From Actinoalloteichus hymeniacidonis (GTDB lineage Bacteria; Actinomycetota; Actinomycetes; Mycobacteriales; Pseudonocardiaceae), in contig NZ_JACHIS010000001.1 of NCBI RefSeq assembly GCF_014203365.1, positions 1,178,001 to 1,242,000 of the forward strand: 64,000 nucleotides of DNA. Reading direction: 5' to 3'. Every line of letters begins with the position of its first letter. Position 1 is the first letter of the stretch. Below the pieces are notes generated by a model that saw only the letters and a list, made by a program, of their open reading frames with translations, did not search any database and was not told where the DNA came from. The translations under genes were made by a program, and so were the position numbers. Positions 53,698 to 63,672 of the stretch are shown here, piece after piece.

Positions 53698-56600
53698 TCA
53701 CGGGAACTTGTGGCTGTAGATGCCAGGCATGAAGCCGTATTTCGCATCGCCCTGGCCGAAGGTGGGGTGATTCATCTTCGCCAAGTCGGCGGGGTCGGCC
53801 TCCTCGCTGTGGCTCTGGTTGGTCTTCCAGAACTCGAGACGATAGTGGTTCGGATCGTCATAGGTCTTCTCGAACTGGTCCCGGGTCGCGGAGGGGTGAT
53901 CCATGGCGTACTGCTTGTGCATGTAGTGCTCCATGCCAGGCAGGTGACCCATCTGCATGTCGGAGGCCTGGTTCTTACCGGACGGGTGCGTCGCGGGTTC
54001 CATGAAGGTCTTGCCGTCGGGATCGACCCTCGGAGCATCCACCGGTCCGTTGCCCGCCGCGATGCTGTCGGCGTTCTCCTTCTTCCAATCGGTGTACCAC
54101 TTCGGCGGGTCGACCTCCGTCTGGCCCTTGCCGTTCTTGCCGATCTCGTAGAACTTCGGGTCACCGTTCGCATCGCGCTTGACGTCGACCTTCGGGTTGT
54201 CGCCCTTGTCCTTGGTCGCGTCGCAGTGGTAGGTGCCGTCGGCGTACCGCTCGGCGCCGATCTTGACCTTGCGTTTGGTGTCGTTGCTGATGTTCGGCCG
54301 GGGCGGTTGCTTGTCCGACTTCTGATACCCGCCCTTGCCATCGGGCACCGCACCGAAGTACTTCGCGAATTTCTCGTCCGCCGCGATGTGCGCGGGCAGT
54401 GTGACCGGCTGCGGCGTCTTGGGCGCCTTGGGCGGCTTCGGCGCGGGCTGGCCGCCACTGCCGTTGCCGTTGTTCGAGCTGGCGTTCACGGCGGGCGGGT
54501 TGGGCTTCTGTTTCTTGTTCTTGCAGTTGCCCGTGCCGCCGCCACCCGTGGCCGTGGGCGGGTTCTTGCGCTTGGGCATCAAACCCAGCGGGTCCGACCA
54601 GGTCACCGGGTTGGCCACATAGCTGTGGTGGTTGGGCGCCGGGTCGAGACCGAGCGGGTCGGGGCTGAGATACCGACCGGTGGTCGGATCGTAGAAGCGG
54701 TGCCGGTTGTAGTGCAGCCCGGTCTCGTCATCGTGGTACTGCCCGGGGAACCGCAGCGGCGTGGGCGGGGCGGTGTCGTCGCCACCGAGGTGCCTGCCCC
54801 ACAGGCTGCTGTGGGCGTGCCAGACGATCCGGCCGTCCTCGTCGACCATCTCGGTGGGCGAGCCGACCAGGTCGGTGACGATGTGGTGGAACCGTTCGTC
54901 CACCCAGTCCTGTTCGGCGGCCTGTTCCCCGACCGCGGTGGTGCGTTCCGACTGGGTCAGCACCCGGAAGGTGTCGGGCTCCCAATCCCAGGCGATGATT
55001 CGGCTGACCAGTTCGCCGTCCGGCCCCGGGGCGGTGTGGATCTGCTCGATGAGGCGGTCGGACTCCCAGATGAAGTCCACCCGTTCCAACACGGTGCCGG
55101 GATTCAGTCCGTCGAGGCCGACGCTGCGTCGTTCCTTGCGGATGCGCCTGCCCTCGGGGTCGTAGCGGTACCGCCAGTGCTCATCGGTCGGGGTGAGCAC
55201 ATCGGTGAGTCGATCGTGGGAGTCCCAGGCGTAGTGCCACTCCTCGACCTGGCCGTCCTCGTGGGTCACCTCGCGAGCCGTGACCCGGCCCTGGGCGTCG
55301 TGTTGGTAGCGGACGTTGCCCGCGTTGGTGATCAGCGTTCCGCTGTAGGCGCGCGGGCCCTCCGTGGTCTTGGGCGGCAGCTCGGTCTTGGCGGCGATGT
55401 CGGGTTGCTCGCCGGTCTCGGTGATCACCGCGTTGACGATGTTGCCGGTGCCGTCGTAGGCGTAGTCCTCGGTCCAGCCCGACGCCTCGACCGCGATGAC
55501 CCGACCCTGCCGGTCCAGCGTGAACTCACGCGGTCCGGAGAGCTGATCGGTGACGGCGACGACCTCGCCGTCGGCCCGGTAGAGGTAGGCACGGCGTTGC
55601 GAGACCGACGCACCCCGGGTGACACCGTCCAGGATGACCGCGGTGGTCAGGGCCTGGGCCCGGAGTCGCTCGGTGGCGTCCCAGGTCTGGGTGAGAGTCG
55701 CGTTCGGCCCGAGGCTGCGTCGGGTCTGCTCGCCGGTGGCGTCGTGGTCGAAGGAGATCTGATGCCCGTCGACGGTCAGCGACAGCGGGCGACCCGCCGC
55801 GTCGTGGGTCCACACGCTCTCCATGCCCACCGGGGTGGTGCGCTGGATGCGGCGGCCGAGCCGGTCGTAGCCGTAGGTGCTGGTGGCGCCGTTGCAGCTC
55901 TGCGAGATCAGCCTGCCCAGGGCGTCGTACTCGAACGCCGTCTCCACGCCGGGGCTGCTGGTGCCGACGACCCGGCCTGCCGCGTCGTAGCGGTAGGAGG
56001 TGGTGATCTCGTCGGCGGTCTCCTCGATGACCCGGCCTGCCGCGTCCCGCAGATAGGTGATGACCTGTCCGACGGCGTTGGCCTTGGCGATCACCCGGCC
56101 TGCCGCGTCGTTCTGGTACCACAGGGTCCGGCCGTTGAAGTCGGTCTCCGAGACCATCCTGCCAGCGGCGTCGTATTCGTAACGCCAGGTGAGGCCGTCC
56201 GGGTTGGTGACGGCGATCAGGCGCAGTTCGGAGTCGTAGGCGTACTCGGTGCGGCTGCCGTCGGCCGCGATCCGCGCCGTCTCCAGATCGAACGGGCCGT
56301 ACTCGGTGCGGGTGACATGGCCGAGGACGTCGACGTGCTCGACGCAGTTGCCCTCGCCGTCGTAGGTCCATCGCTCGGTACGTCCGTTGGGCCAGGTCTT
56401 CCAGGCGGGCAGGTTCTCCACCGTCCACCCGTGGCGGGTCACGTTGCCCGCCGGGTCGGTCGAGGTGACGACCCGGCCGAGCGCGTCGAGTTCGTAGGTG
56501 GTGCGGTTGCCCATCTCGTCGACCCGGCCGATGAGCAGCCCGCGCGCATCGTGGATGGTCTGGGTGACCCCACCGAGCGCGTCCCGGATGGTGGTGCTCC

Positions 56601-58764
56601 GCGCCATCTCGTCGTAGCCGTAGGTGATCGTCGCGCCGGTCGCATCGGTCTCGGCGAGCAGCTTGCCCCACGGGTCGTATTCCCAGCGGTGCACCGCGTC
56701 GCCGGGTTCGATGGTGCGAACCGGCAGCCCCATCTCGTTGAACACCGTCTGGGTGCGGGTGCCGTCGGGGTGCACGACGAGGACGAGATTGCCCTCGGCG
56801 TCCCACTCCTGGCGGGTGGTGTTGCCCAGCGCGTCGGTCCTGGTGAGCAGCCGGTCCCACTGATCCCAGCCGAAGGTGGTGGTGTTGCCGAGGGTGTCGG
56901 TCTCGGCGAGTACCTGCCCGAGGTCGTTGAGGTGGAAGACCTTCGTGCCGCCGAGCGCGTCGGTGTAGGTGGTGATCAGTCGGTCGCGGTCGTAATGGAA
57001 GACCCCGCTGACCCGGCCGTCCACCCCGGTGGTGCGGATGCAGCGGCCGTCGGCGTCGTACTCGTAGCGGTACCAGGTCTCGCCCCGGTCCTGCCAGCCG
57101 ATGATTCGCCGCGCGTCGTCGTAGGAGAAGCGGTACGGCAGCCCCGAGGAGTTGTAGACCTCGACGAGATTGCCGAGCCGGTCGTAGCCGTAGCGGGTGA
57201 TCGTCACCGGCTCGGCGTTCTCCGAGGCGAACAGCCGAAGCCGGGTGACCCGATGGTCGGAGATGTCGATCGACACCCGTTGGCCGCTGCTGTGCCAGAG
57301 GGTCCTGGGCAGGCCCTGGGGGTCGTGCTCGATCTGGATGCGATGTCCGGTGAGGTGTTCCACCGAGACCAGCGGCAGTCGGTTCCCGCTGCCGGGCAGG
57401 GCGGTGAAGTACAGGAGTCGGCCGGTCTCCCGGTCCGCGAGGACGTGGGTGCCGTCCTCCTGCAGCGTCAGCAGCAACTGCGGGCCCGCGAGCGGGGTGG
57501 CGGGCATGTCCACTTCCAGCGGCGGGTAGTGCAACACCATGCCGTCCGGTGCGAGGTAGCGCGGACCGTTGAAGCCGAGTTCGATGCGTTGATCGAGGCT
57601 GGAGGCCCAGGACTGTCCGAACAGGCCCCCGGTCCGGTAGGAGGAGACGTGGGTGCGGCTGAGTTCCAGCGGCAGCCAGCCGGGCAGGTTCAGATCGGTC
57701 TGGGTGAGGATCATCTCGCCGGTGACGATGTCGACCGGGTCGGATTCGCAGAACCGGTTCTCCTCCGGCACCGACCGGTCTCGGGGGTTGTCGCCGGGCA
57801 GCCCGCGGTTCCCCGAGGGGTTGACCTCGGGTCCGCCTCGATTGCCGCTGGGGTTGATGTCGGGTGAGCCGCCGGAGTTGCCACTGGGGTTGACGTCCGG
57901 ACTGTTGTTCGGCCCTCGGTTGTCCGGTGTCGGCAGCGGGTCGGGTCCCCGGCCGCCGCCGGTGTTGCCGCTGGGCGTGATCGATGGCGGCGGGTCGATG
58001 CTGCGGGTGTCGGCGTTCTTGCTGGTCTTGATGTCTTTGAGGTGCTTGCCCGCGTCGGCGAAGTCGTCGCCGAGTTTCTTCAACAGCGGGGAGAGTTTGG
58101 ACATCGAGGAGACGAGCTTCTGGGTGAGCTGGGCGATCTTCGCTGCGGTCTGGGCGACCTTGGCGACGACCTTCGGGACGACCCAGGCGAGTCCGATCCC
58201 GAGGGTGAAGAGGACCTGGAGTGCCCAGGAGACCATGGATCCGACGACGTCGGCGATGATGTCGCGGACGGCGTCGCGGACGGCGGTGACGACTTCGCCC
58301 GCCATCTGGATGCCCTCGGCTGCACCGCCTGCGGCGGCGCCGGCGGCGAGGATGAGGTTGGCGGTGTCGGTGGCGCGTTCGCGGTAGGCATCGGCTGCCG
58401 CGCCGGTCCAGGAGCTGACATCCGACTGGATGAGGTTGCCGAGTTCCGTGGAGACGGCGTTGACCTCGTTGGCGACATTCGACCAGGTGTCGGCGTGCGC
58501 CTGGATCTCGTCGGGACTGCCGGCTAACGCGTCCAGTGCGTCGGATAACGGGCCGACGTGTTCCAACAACCAGCCGACGCCGTTGGAGATGATCGCGGCG
58601 AACGGGTCCAGCGCGGTCATGACCAGATCGGCGGTACCCAGGCCCGCTTCCAGCCAGTCACCGTTCTGGATCGCCTCGTTGGTCGAGTTCACCGAATCGA
58701 CCAGGGACAGACCCGACGTCGAGGTGGTCGAGTCGACTACATCGGCAACCAACGGGTTACTCAT
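53698..58764 (-). CDS. Type VII-like secreted Rhs polymorphic toxin with GH-E nuclease-like tip
   Basis: Predicted 1688 aa. The N-terminal ~250 residues are almost the same as in the neighbouring Rhs protein (WTG motif in SSWTGAAADAYRERA). The linker contains repeated NPSGNxGG units. DUF6531 follows (RFCESDPVDIVTGEMIL), then the YD repeats and the Rhs core ending RFPGQYHDDETGLHYNRHRFYDPTTGRYLSPDPLGL at ~1395. The tip (~1450-1688) holds QMGHLPGMEHYMHKQYAMDHP (Gly1606-His1607, Glu1612), EKTYDDPNHYRLE and NQSHSEE. These are features of the HNH/EndoVII nucleases with conserved GHE residues (GH-E family). A Lys-rich preamble with a YADGTYHCDATKDKGDNPKVDV strand precedes it. A 38-codon frame overlaps the ATG by 4 nt. 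Confidence 0.88.
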   Translation of the reverse strand: MSNPLVADVVDSTTSTSGLSLVDSVNSTNEAIQNGDWLEAGLGTADLVMTALDPFAAIISNGVGWLLEHVGPLSDALDALAGSPDEIQAHADTWSNVANEVNAVSTELGNLIQSDVSSWTGAAADAYRERATDTANLILAAGAAAGGAAEGIQMAGEVVTAVRDAVRDIIADVVGSMVSWALQVLFTLGIGLAWVVPKVVAKVAQTAAKIAQLTQKLVSSMSKLSPLLKKLGDDFADAGKHLKDIKTSKNADTRSIDPPPSITPSGNTGGGRGPDPLPTPDNRGPNNSPDVNPSGNSGGSPDINPSGNRGGPEVNPSGNRGLPGDNPRDRSVPEENRFCESDPVDIVTGEMILTQTDLNLPGWLPLELSRTHVSSYRTGGLFGQSWASSLDQRIELGFNGPRYLAPDGMVLHYPPLEVDMPATPLAGPQLLLTLQEDGTHVLADRETGRLLYFTALPGSGNRLPLVSVEHLTGHRIQIEHDPQGLPRTLWHSSGQRVSIDISDHRVTRLRLFASENAEPVTITRYGYDRLGNLVEVYNSSGLPYRFSYDDARRIIGWQDRGETWYRYEYDADGRCIRTTGVDGRVSGVFHYDRDRLITTYTDALGGTKVFHLNDLGQVLAETDTLGNTTTFGWDQWDRLLTRTDALGNTTRQEWDAEGNLVLVVHPDGTRTQTVFNEMGLPVRTIEPGDAVHRWEYDPWGKLLAETDATGATITYGYDEMARSTTIRDALGGVTQTIHDARGLLIGRVDEMGNRTTYELDALGRVVTSTDPAGNVTRHGWTVENLPAWKTWPNGRTERWTYDGEGNCVEHVDVLGHVTRTEYGPFDLETARIAADGSRTEYAYDSELRLIAVTNPDGLTWRYEYDAAGRMVSETDFNGRTLWYQNDAAGRVIAKANAVGQVITYLRDAAGRVIEETADEITTSYRYDAAGRVVGTSSPGVETAFEYDALGRLISQSCNGATSTYGYDRLGRRIQRTTPVGMESVWTHDAAGRPLSLTVDGHQISFDHDATGEQTRRSLGPNATLTQTWDATERLRAQALTTAVILDGVTRGASVSQRRAYLYRADGEVVAVTDQLSGPREFTLDRQGRVIAVEASGWTEDYAYDGTGNIVNAVITETGEQPDIAAKTELPPKTTEGPRAYSGTLITNAGNVRYQHDAQGRVTAREVTHEDGQVEEWHYAWDSHDRLTDVLTPTDEHWRYRYDPEGRRIRKERRSVGLDGLNPGTVLERVDFIWESDRLIEQIHTAPGPDGELVSRIIAWDWEPDTFRVLTQSERTTAVGEQAAEQDWVDERFHHIVTDLVGSPTEMVDEDGRIVWHAHSSLWGRHLGGDDTAPPTPLRFPGQYHDDETGLHYNRHRFYDPTTGRYLSPDPLGLDPAPNHHSYVANPVTWSDPLGLMPKRKNPPTATGGGGTGNCKNKKQKPNPPAVNASSNNGNGSGGQPAPKPPKAPKTPQPVTLPAHIAADEKFAKYFGAVPDGKGGYQKSDKQPPRPNISNDTKRKVKIGAERYADGTYHCDATKDKGDNPKVDVKRDANGDPKFYEIGKNGKGQTEVDPPKWYTDWKKENADSIAAGNGPVDAPRVDPDGKTFMEPATHPSGKNQASDMQMGHLPGMEHYMHKQYAMDHPSATRDQFEKTYDDPNHYRLEFWKTNQSHSEEADPADLAKMNHPTFGQGDAKYGFMPGIYSHKFP
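57952..58764 (-). repeat. Direct repeat copy B (5' end of the second rhs gene)
   Basis: Partner of 51798-52609. Both copies end at the same point, a linker coding for PSITPSGNTGGG, after which the linkers and repeat domains diverge. That is a sharp homology boundary. Confidence 0.85.
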
Positions 58765-58877
58765 CGTGCACTCCCAAGCGTGACGATCCGGGCTCGCAGG
58801 GGCCGTGCGTGCAGCGGGGAACCGGGCGTGATGACGAGCCCCTGCGTTCGCCTGTGCGCTAGGTGCGTACCGCTCAT
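58761..58877 (-). CDS. Possible 38-aa leader peptide ORF overlapping the rhs start
   Basis: Starts at an ATG (58877) with GAAGGGAG about 6 nt upstream, a better ribosome site than the rhs gene itself has, and stops in the overlap ATGA with the rhs ATG. The peptide (MSGTHLAHRRTQGLVITP...) is basic and unrecognised. It may serve translational coupling of the giant toxin gene or may be chance. Confidence 0.35.
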   Translation of the reverse strand: MSGTHLAHRRTQGLVITPGSPLHARPLRARIVTLGSAR

Positions 58878-59405
58878 CACTGGCTCCCTTCGAGTCGGCC
58901 CGAGGATCGGTGCGTCCGCGTGTTCGCGTCTGGCCGAGGCCGGTTGCGTCGCCGTGATCACGTCATGATGAACGCGCACGGATCGTAGGCGTTGCGCGGA
59001 AACGCGATGGACACCGCCGTTGCTCGCTGCCCGAATGGGCATCCGGCACTGCCTTATCGTTCACCGTTGAACCATGGGACTCGGGTGGGCAGGCCGGGGC
59101 GATCGGGTCACGTGACTTCCCGATATCGGCTTACTGCGAGCGCCACCGCAGCGATCTTAGCCGTCGCGGATCGGACGTCGGTGAAGTCGCAGGGACCGAC
59201 CGGAAGGGGTGACCCGAAGCAGGGTCGAAGTCGTTCGGGCACTGCTGCTGTAGGTCGACACCGTAGATCGAGATTTCTATTTCGAACTTCAAGGCCTTGG
59301 CGACTGTGACCGCCATGGCCCGACCCGATCACCCAACGTCGACCTCGATACTTCGACAGTGATGAGAGGCACGGCTCGGGACCGAATGCGGCGAGAGCCG
59401 ACCGC
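58878..59405. other. ~530-nt intergenic region between the toxin island and aroG
   Basis: Presumed control region of the rhs operon on the left, with aroG regulatory DNA on the right. It contains a pair of perfect palindromes (listed separately). On the minus strand, 59316 to about 59200 reads as a short coding-like stretch with no recognisable protein. No convincing gene otherwise. Confidence 0.5.
59107..59129. promoter_or_regulatory. Two adjacent perfect 10-bp palindromes
   Basis: GTCACGTGAC (59107-59116) and CCGATATCGG (59120-59129) are separated by 3 nt. Each is fully self-complementary. Candidate operator(s) in the divergent region between rhs and aroG. Confidence 0.4.
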
Positions 59406-60794
<1,389 letters not shown>

Positions 60795-60824
60795 CCTGCC
60801 GATAGCGTCCACCATTCTTCTTCG

Positions 60825-60859
60825 GCGCCGGGCCCGTGCGCGATCCGCACGCCCGGCGC
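60825..60859 (+). terminator. Terminator after aroG
   Basis: GCGCCGGGC/GCCCGGCGC outer stem with an inner GTGCG/CGCAC stem and a CGATC loop. Confidence 0.7.
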
Positions 60860-61061
60860 TCATGCGTCGTGACCAGGCAGGTCGGCGGCTTCGCGTGCTC
60901 TTCGCCCGGGCCGCCGCCGATGGTTCTCGGTGGGCGACCGCGCGGAGGCGGCGCGGGCTCATCCGTGTCTCCTCGTCCCCTTTGCCCCTCGCCGATGCTG
61001 CTCCATTCGGCGCATTGACCGTTCTCGTGATCTCGTTGTAACTTTCCCCCACCTCGACTGA

Positions 61062-61073
61062 GAGAGCGCTCTC
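61062..61073. promoter_or_regulatory. LacI-family-type operator GAGAGCGCTCTC
   Basis: A perfect 12-bp palindrome with a central GCGC, ~115 nt before the GH81 start. It resembles the CebR-type TGGGAGCGCTCCCA operators of actinobacterial glycan genes. Regulation by a beta-glucan-derived sugar is inference; no lacI-like gene is in the window. Confidence 0.6.
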
Positions 61074-61189
61074 ACACGGAGCTGCGTGACTGGCGAGTCA
61101 GATTAGACCGGGTGATCACCAGTGTTTCCCCCTCTACGAGCAACTGGGTGGTCGAACCGGACAAATCGCAAAGACCAGGAGGTCGGACC

Positions 61190-63469
61190 ATGACCAGGGC
61201 GAAGTTGCCCAAATGGTTGGCAGCGGTGACCACATCCGCGTTAGCCTGCTCAGCCCTCGTGCTTGTTCAGGGCACAGCCTCAGCCGAGACCGTCGCGGTC
61301 GGAGCGGGCAGTTACACCACGGAACTGCCGGCAGGCGCCCTCGGGCCGTCGAGCCAGCAGGGACAGCCCGTCTCACCGAAGGTCACCGACGCCTTCACCG
61401 GCGCGGCGCCCACCAACGACTGGTGGTCCTCGCTGATCTTCCAGCGGTATGCGCCGGACAACCCGCACGGCGAGAACATGTTCCCGCACCCGCTCGCGTT
61501 CAAGGCCCAGAACAACGGGCTCGCCGTGGGCTACCCGAGTTCGCCGAACATCGTCGGAACCGCGCCGAAGTACGAGTACAGCTTTCAGCAGGACCTGCGC
61601 CTGGGGCTGTCGGGACTGTCCTCACCGGACACCAAGGTCGACTCCTACAGCGACTGGACCGTCACGCCCTTCTGGGGCGACGGCACCCGTGAGCTGCGCA
61701 CCACCATCGGCCACGGCCTGCCCTTCGTCTACGCCGAGGGCAACGGCGGCCCCGCCGAGGTCGAGTTCAGCGCACCGCCGGAGATCTTCCACCAGGAGGG
61801 CGGCGTCCTCGGCGCCACCGTCAACGGCAACCACTACGCGTTGTTCGCGCCCTCGTCGTCCAGCTGGACGGCCTCGGGCAACACCTTCACCTCGGACCTG
61901 GGTGGCGACGGCTATTTCTCCGTCGCGGTACTGCCGGACCCGGCCGACCTGAGCACCTTCCAGAACTACGCCTACTCCTTCGTCACCGGTACCACGGTCA
62001 ACTGGGATTACGACGAGGCGGGCGCCTCGGTGACCACCGACTTCCAGGTGCAGACCGAGGCCAAGGAGGGCTCCGAGACCGGAACCCTGCTCGCCCTCTA
62101 CCCGCACCAATGGAAGAACGTCACCAACGAGCTGACCGACCTGAGCTACGCCTCGCCGCGTGGCGAGATGCGGGTCGTCGAGGGCGGCGGATTCAGCACC
62201 GAACTGCCCGCAGGCGGCATCATGCCAAGCCTGCCCACGGTGGACTCCGCAGACCACGATCGGCTGCGGCAGCTCATCGACGAGGAGATCAACCACGAGG
62301 ACCCGTGGCGCGGCGCGACCGACACCTACTGGGTCGGCAAGGCGCTGGGCAGGCTCTCCCAGCTGGTCCCGATCGCCGACTCTATCGGCTACACCGAGGG
62401 TCGCGACGCCCTGCTCGAACTGGTGCGGGGCAAGATGGAGGACTGGTTGACCTTCTCCGGTCCCGGTGACCAGGCGCTGTTCCGGTACGACGAGAACTGG
62501 GGCGCGCTGACCGGTTACCCGTCCAGCTTCGGCGCGGACCAGGAACTCAACGACCACGACTTCCACTACGGCTACTTCGTGACCGCCGCGGCCACCCTGG
62601 CCCGGTACGACGCTGCTTGGGCATCCGACGAGCAGTGGGGCGGAATGGTCAAGATGGTCATCAAGGACGCCAACAACTGGGACCGCACCGACGACCGCTT
62701 CCCGCTGCTGCGGTCCTTCTCCCCGTACGCGGGCCACGGCTGGGCCTCCGGCCACGCGGGCTTCGGATCGGGCAACAACCAGGAATCGTCCTCGGAGGGC
62801 ATGCACTTCGCCGGTGCCGTGGCCATGTTCGGCTCGATCACCGGTGACGACGACATCCGCGACCTCGGTGTCTACATGCACTCGACCCAGGCCAGCACGG
62901 TCGCGCCGTACTGGCAGAACGCCGACGGCGACACCTTCCCCGACTCCTACGACGCCGACGTCGTCGGCATGGTGTGGAGCGACGGCGGCGACTACGGGAT
63001 CTGGTGGGACGGTTCGGACGAGGAGCACTACGGCATCAACTACCTGCCGATCACCGCTTCCTCGCTGTACCACGGCACCCGCCCGGACCACGTGAACGCG
63101 ATGCACCAGTCCTTGGTCGACCGGATCGGTGGCCAGCCGCAGGTGTGGCGGGACATCCACTGGGCCTACCAGGCGATGGGCGACCCGGACGCCGCGTTGG
63201 CGGCCTTCGACGGGCAGTGGCAGACCTACGAGCCGGAGGCCGGTTCGTCCAAGGCGCACACCTACCAGTGGGTGTCCACCCTGGCCGAGGTCGGCACGGT
63301 CGACGCCGAGGTCACCTCGGATGCCGCGCACTACGCCGTGTTCGACGATGCCGGACAGCGGACCTACACCGCCTTCAACCCGGACGACACGGCACGGACC
63401 GTCAACTTCTCCGACGGCACCACCCTCGAGGTACCCGCTCGTGGGTTGGCGTCCACTGCGGGCAGTTGA
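61190..63469 (+). CDS. Secreted GH81 endo-beta-1,3-glucanase
   Basis: Predicted 759 aa. Signal peptide MTRAKLPKWLAAVTTSALACSALVLVQGTASA is followed by an N-terminal beta domain opening GALGPSSQQGQPVSPKVTDAF and PTNDWWSSLIFQRY. The (alpha/alpha)6 catalytic domain contains ELNDHDFHYGYFVTAAATLARYD (Asp457, candidate acid), SFSPYAGHGWASGHAGFGSGNNQESSSEGMHFA (Glu532/Glu536, candidate base) and WSDGGDYGIWWDGSDEEHYGINYLPITASSLY. GH81 enzymes cleave laminarin, curdlan and fungal wall beta-1,3-glucan. The ATG at 61190 is chosen for AGGAGG 7 nt upstream and the signal peptide; an ATP-less upstream extension to 61112 is not needed. No carbohydrate-binding module is present. Confidence 0.92.
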   Translation: MTRAKLPKWLAAVTTSALACSALVLVQGTASAETVAVGAGSYTTELPAGALGPSSQQGQPVSPKVTDAFTGAAPTNDWWSSLIFQRYAPDNPHGENMFPHPLAFKAQNNGLAVGYPSSPNIVGTAPKYEYSFQQDLRLGLSGLSSPDTKVDSYSDWTVTPFWGDGTRELRTTIGHGLPFVYAEGNGGPAEVEFSAPPEIFHQEGGVLGATVNGNHYALFAPSSSSWTASGNTFTSDLGGDGYFSVAVLPDPADLSTFQNYAYSFVTGTTVNWDYDEAGASVTTDFQVQTEAKEGSETGTLLALYPHQWKNVTNELTDLSYASPRGEMRVVEGGGFSTELPAGGIMPSLPTVDSADHDRLRQLIDEEINHEDPWRGATDTYWVGKALGRLSQLVPIADSIGYTEGRDALLELVRGKMEDWLTFSGPGDQALFRYDENWGALTGYPSSFGADQELNDHDFHYGYFVTAAATLARYDAAWASDEQWGGMVKMVIKDANNWDRTDDRFPLLRSFSPYAGHGWASGHAGFGSGNNQESSSEGMHFAGAVAMFGSITGDDDIRDLGVYMHSTQASTVAPYWQNADGDTFPDSYDADVVGMVWSDGGDYGIWWDGSDEEHYGINYLPITASSLYHGTRPDHVNAMHQSLVDRIGGQPQVWRDIHWAYQAMGDPDAALAAFDGQWQTYEPEAGSSKAHTYQWVSTLAEVGTVDAEVTSDAAHYAVFDDAGQRTYTAFNPDDTARTVNFSDGTTLEVPARGLASTAGS

Positions 63470-63525
63470 CAGTGATCGCACCGACTTCGGTCGCGTGATC
63501 ACTACGCATAATCGCTGATTGAACG

Positions 63526-63572
63526 AAACCCCCTGTCCGAGTGGATATTTGCCACTCGGACAGGGGGTTTTT
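63526..63572 (+). terminator. Intrinsic terminator with T-tract after the GH81 gene
   Basis: A 19-bp perfect stem (63526-63544 with 63552-63570), 7-nt loop, running into TTTTT. The only hairpin in the window with a true T-run. Confidence 0.9.
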
Positions 63573-63590
63573 GTGAATATTGATTCACAA
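63571..63590. promoter_or_regulatory. 20-bp palindromic element TTGTGAAT-N4-ATTCACAA
   Basis: An 8-bp perfect inverted repeat with a 4-nt centre in an AT-rich stretch, abutting the terminator and ~80 nt before the next gene. Candidate operator for that gene. Confidence 0.45.
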
Positions 63591-63672
63591 AGAATTGTCC
63601 TAGTTGATTCGCTCCGGGCCCACCGGTTTCCTGGCACGAAATACCTTCACACGCACCATTGGAAGGAGAATC

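Noticed and set aside
53536-57867. A 1443-codon open frame on the plus strand
   Set aside because: It is antisense to the second rhs gene; the monotonous Val/Gly/Asp/Arg composition is the mirror of YD-repeat codons in high-GC DNA, with no domain.
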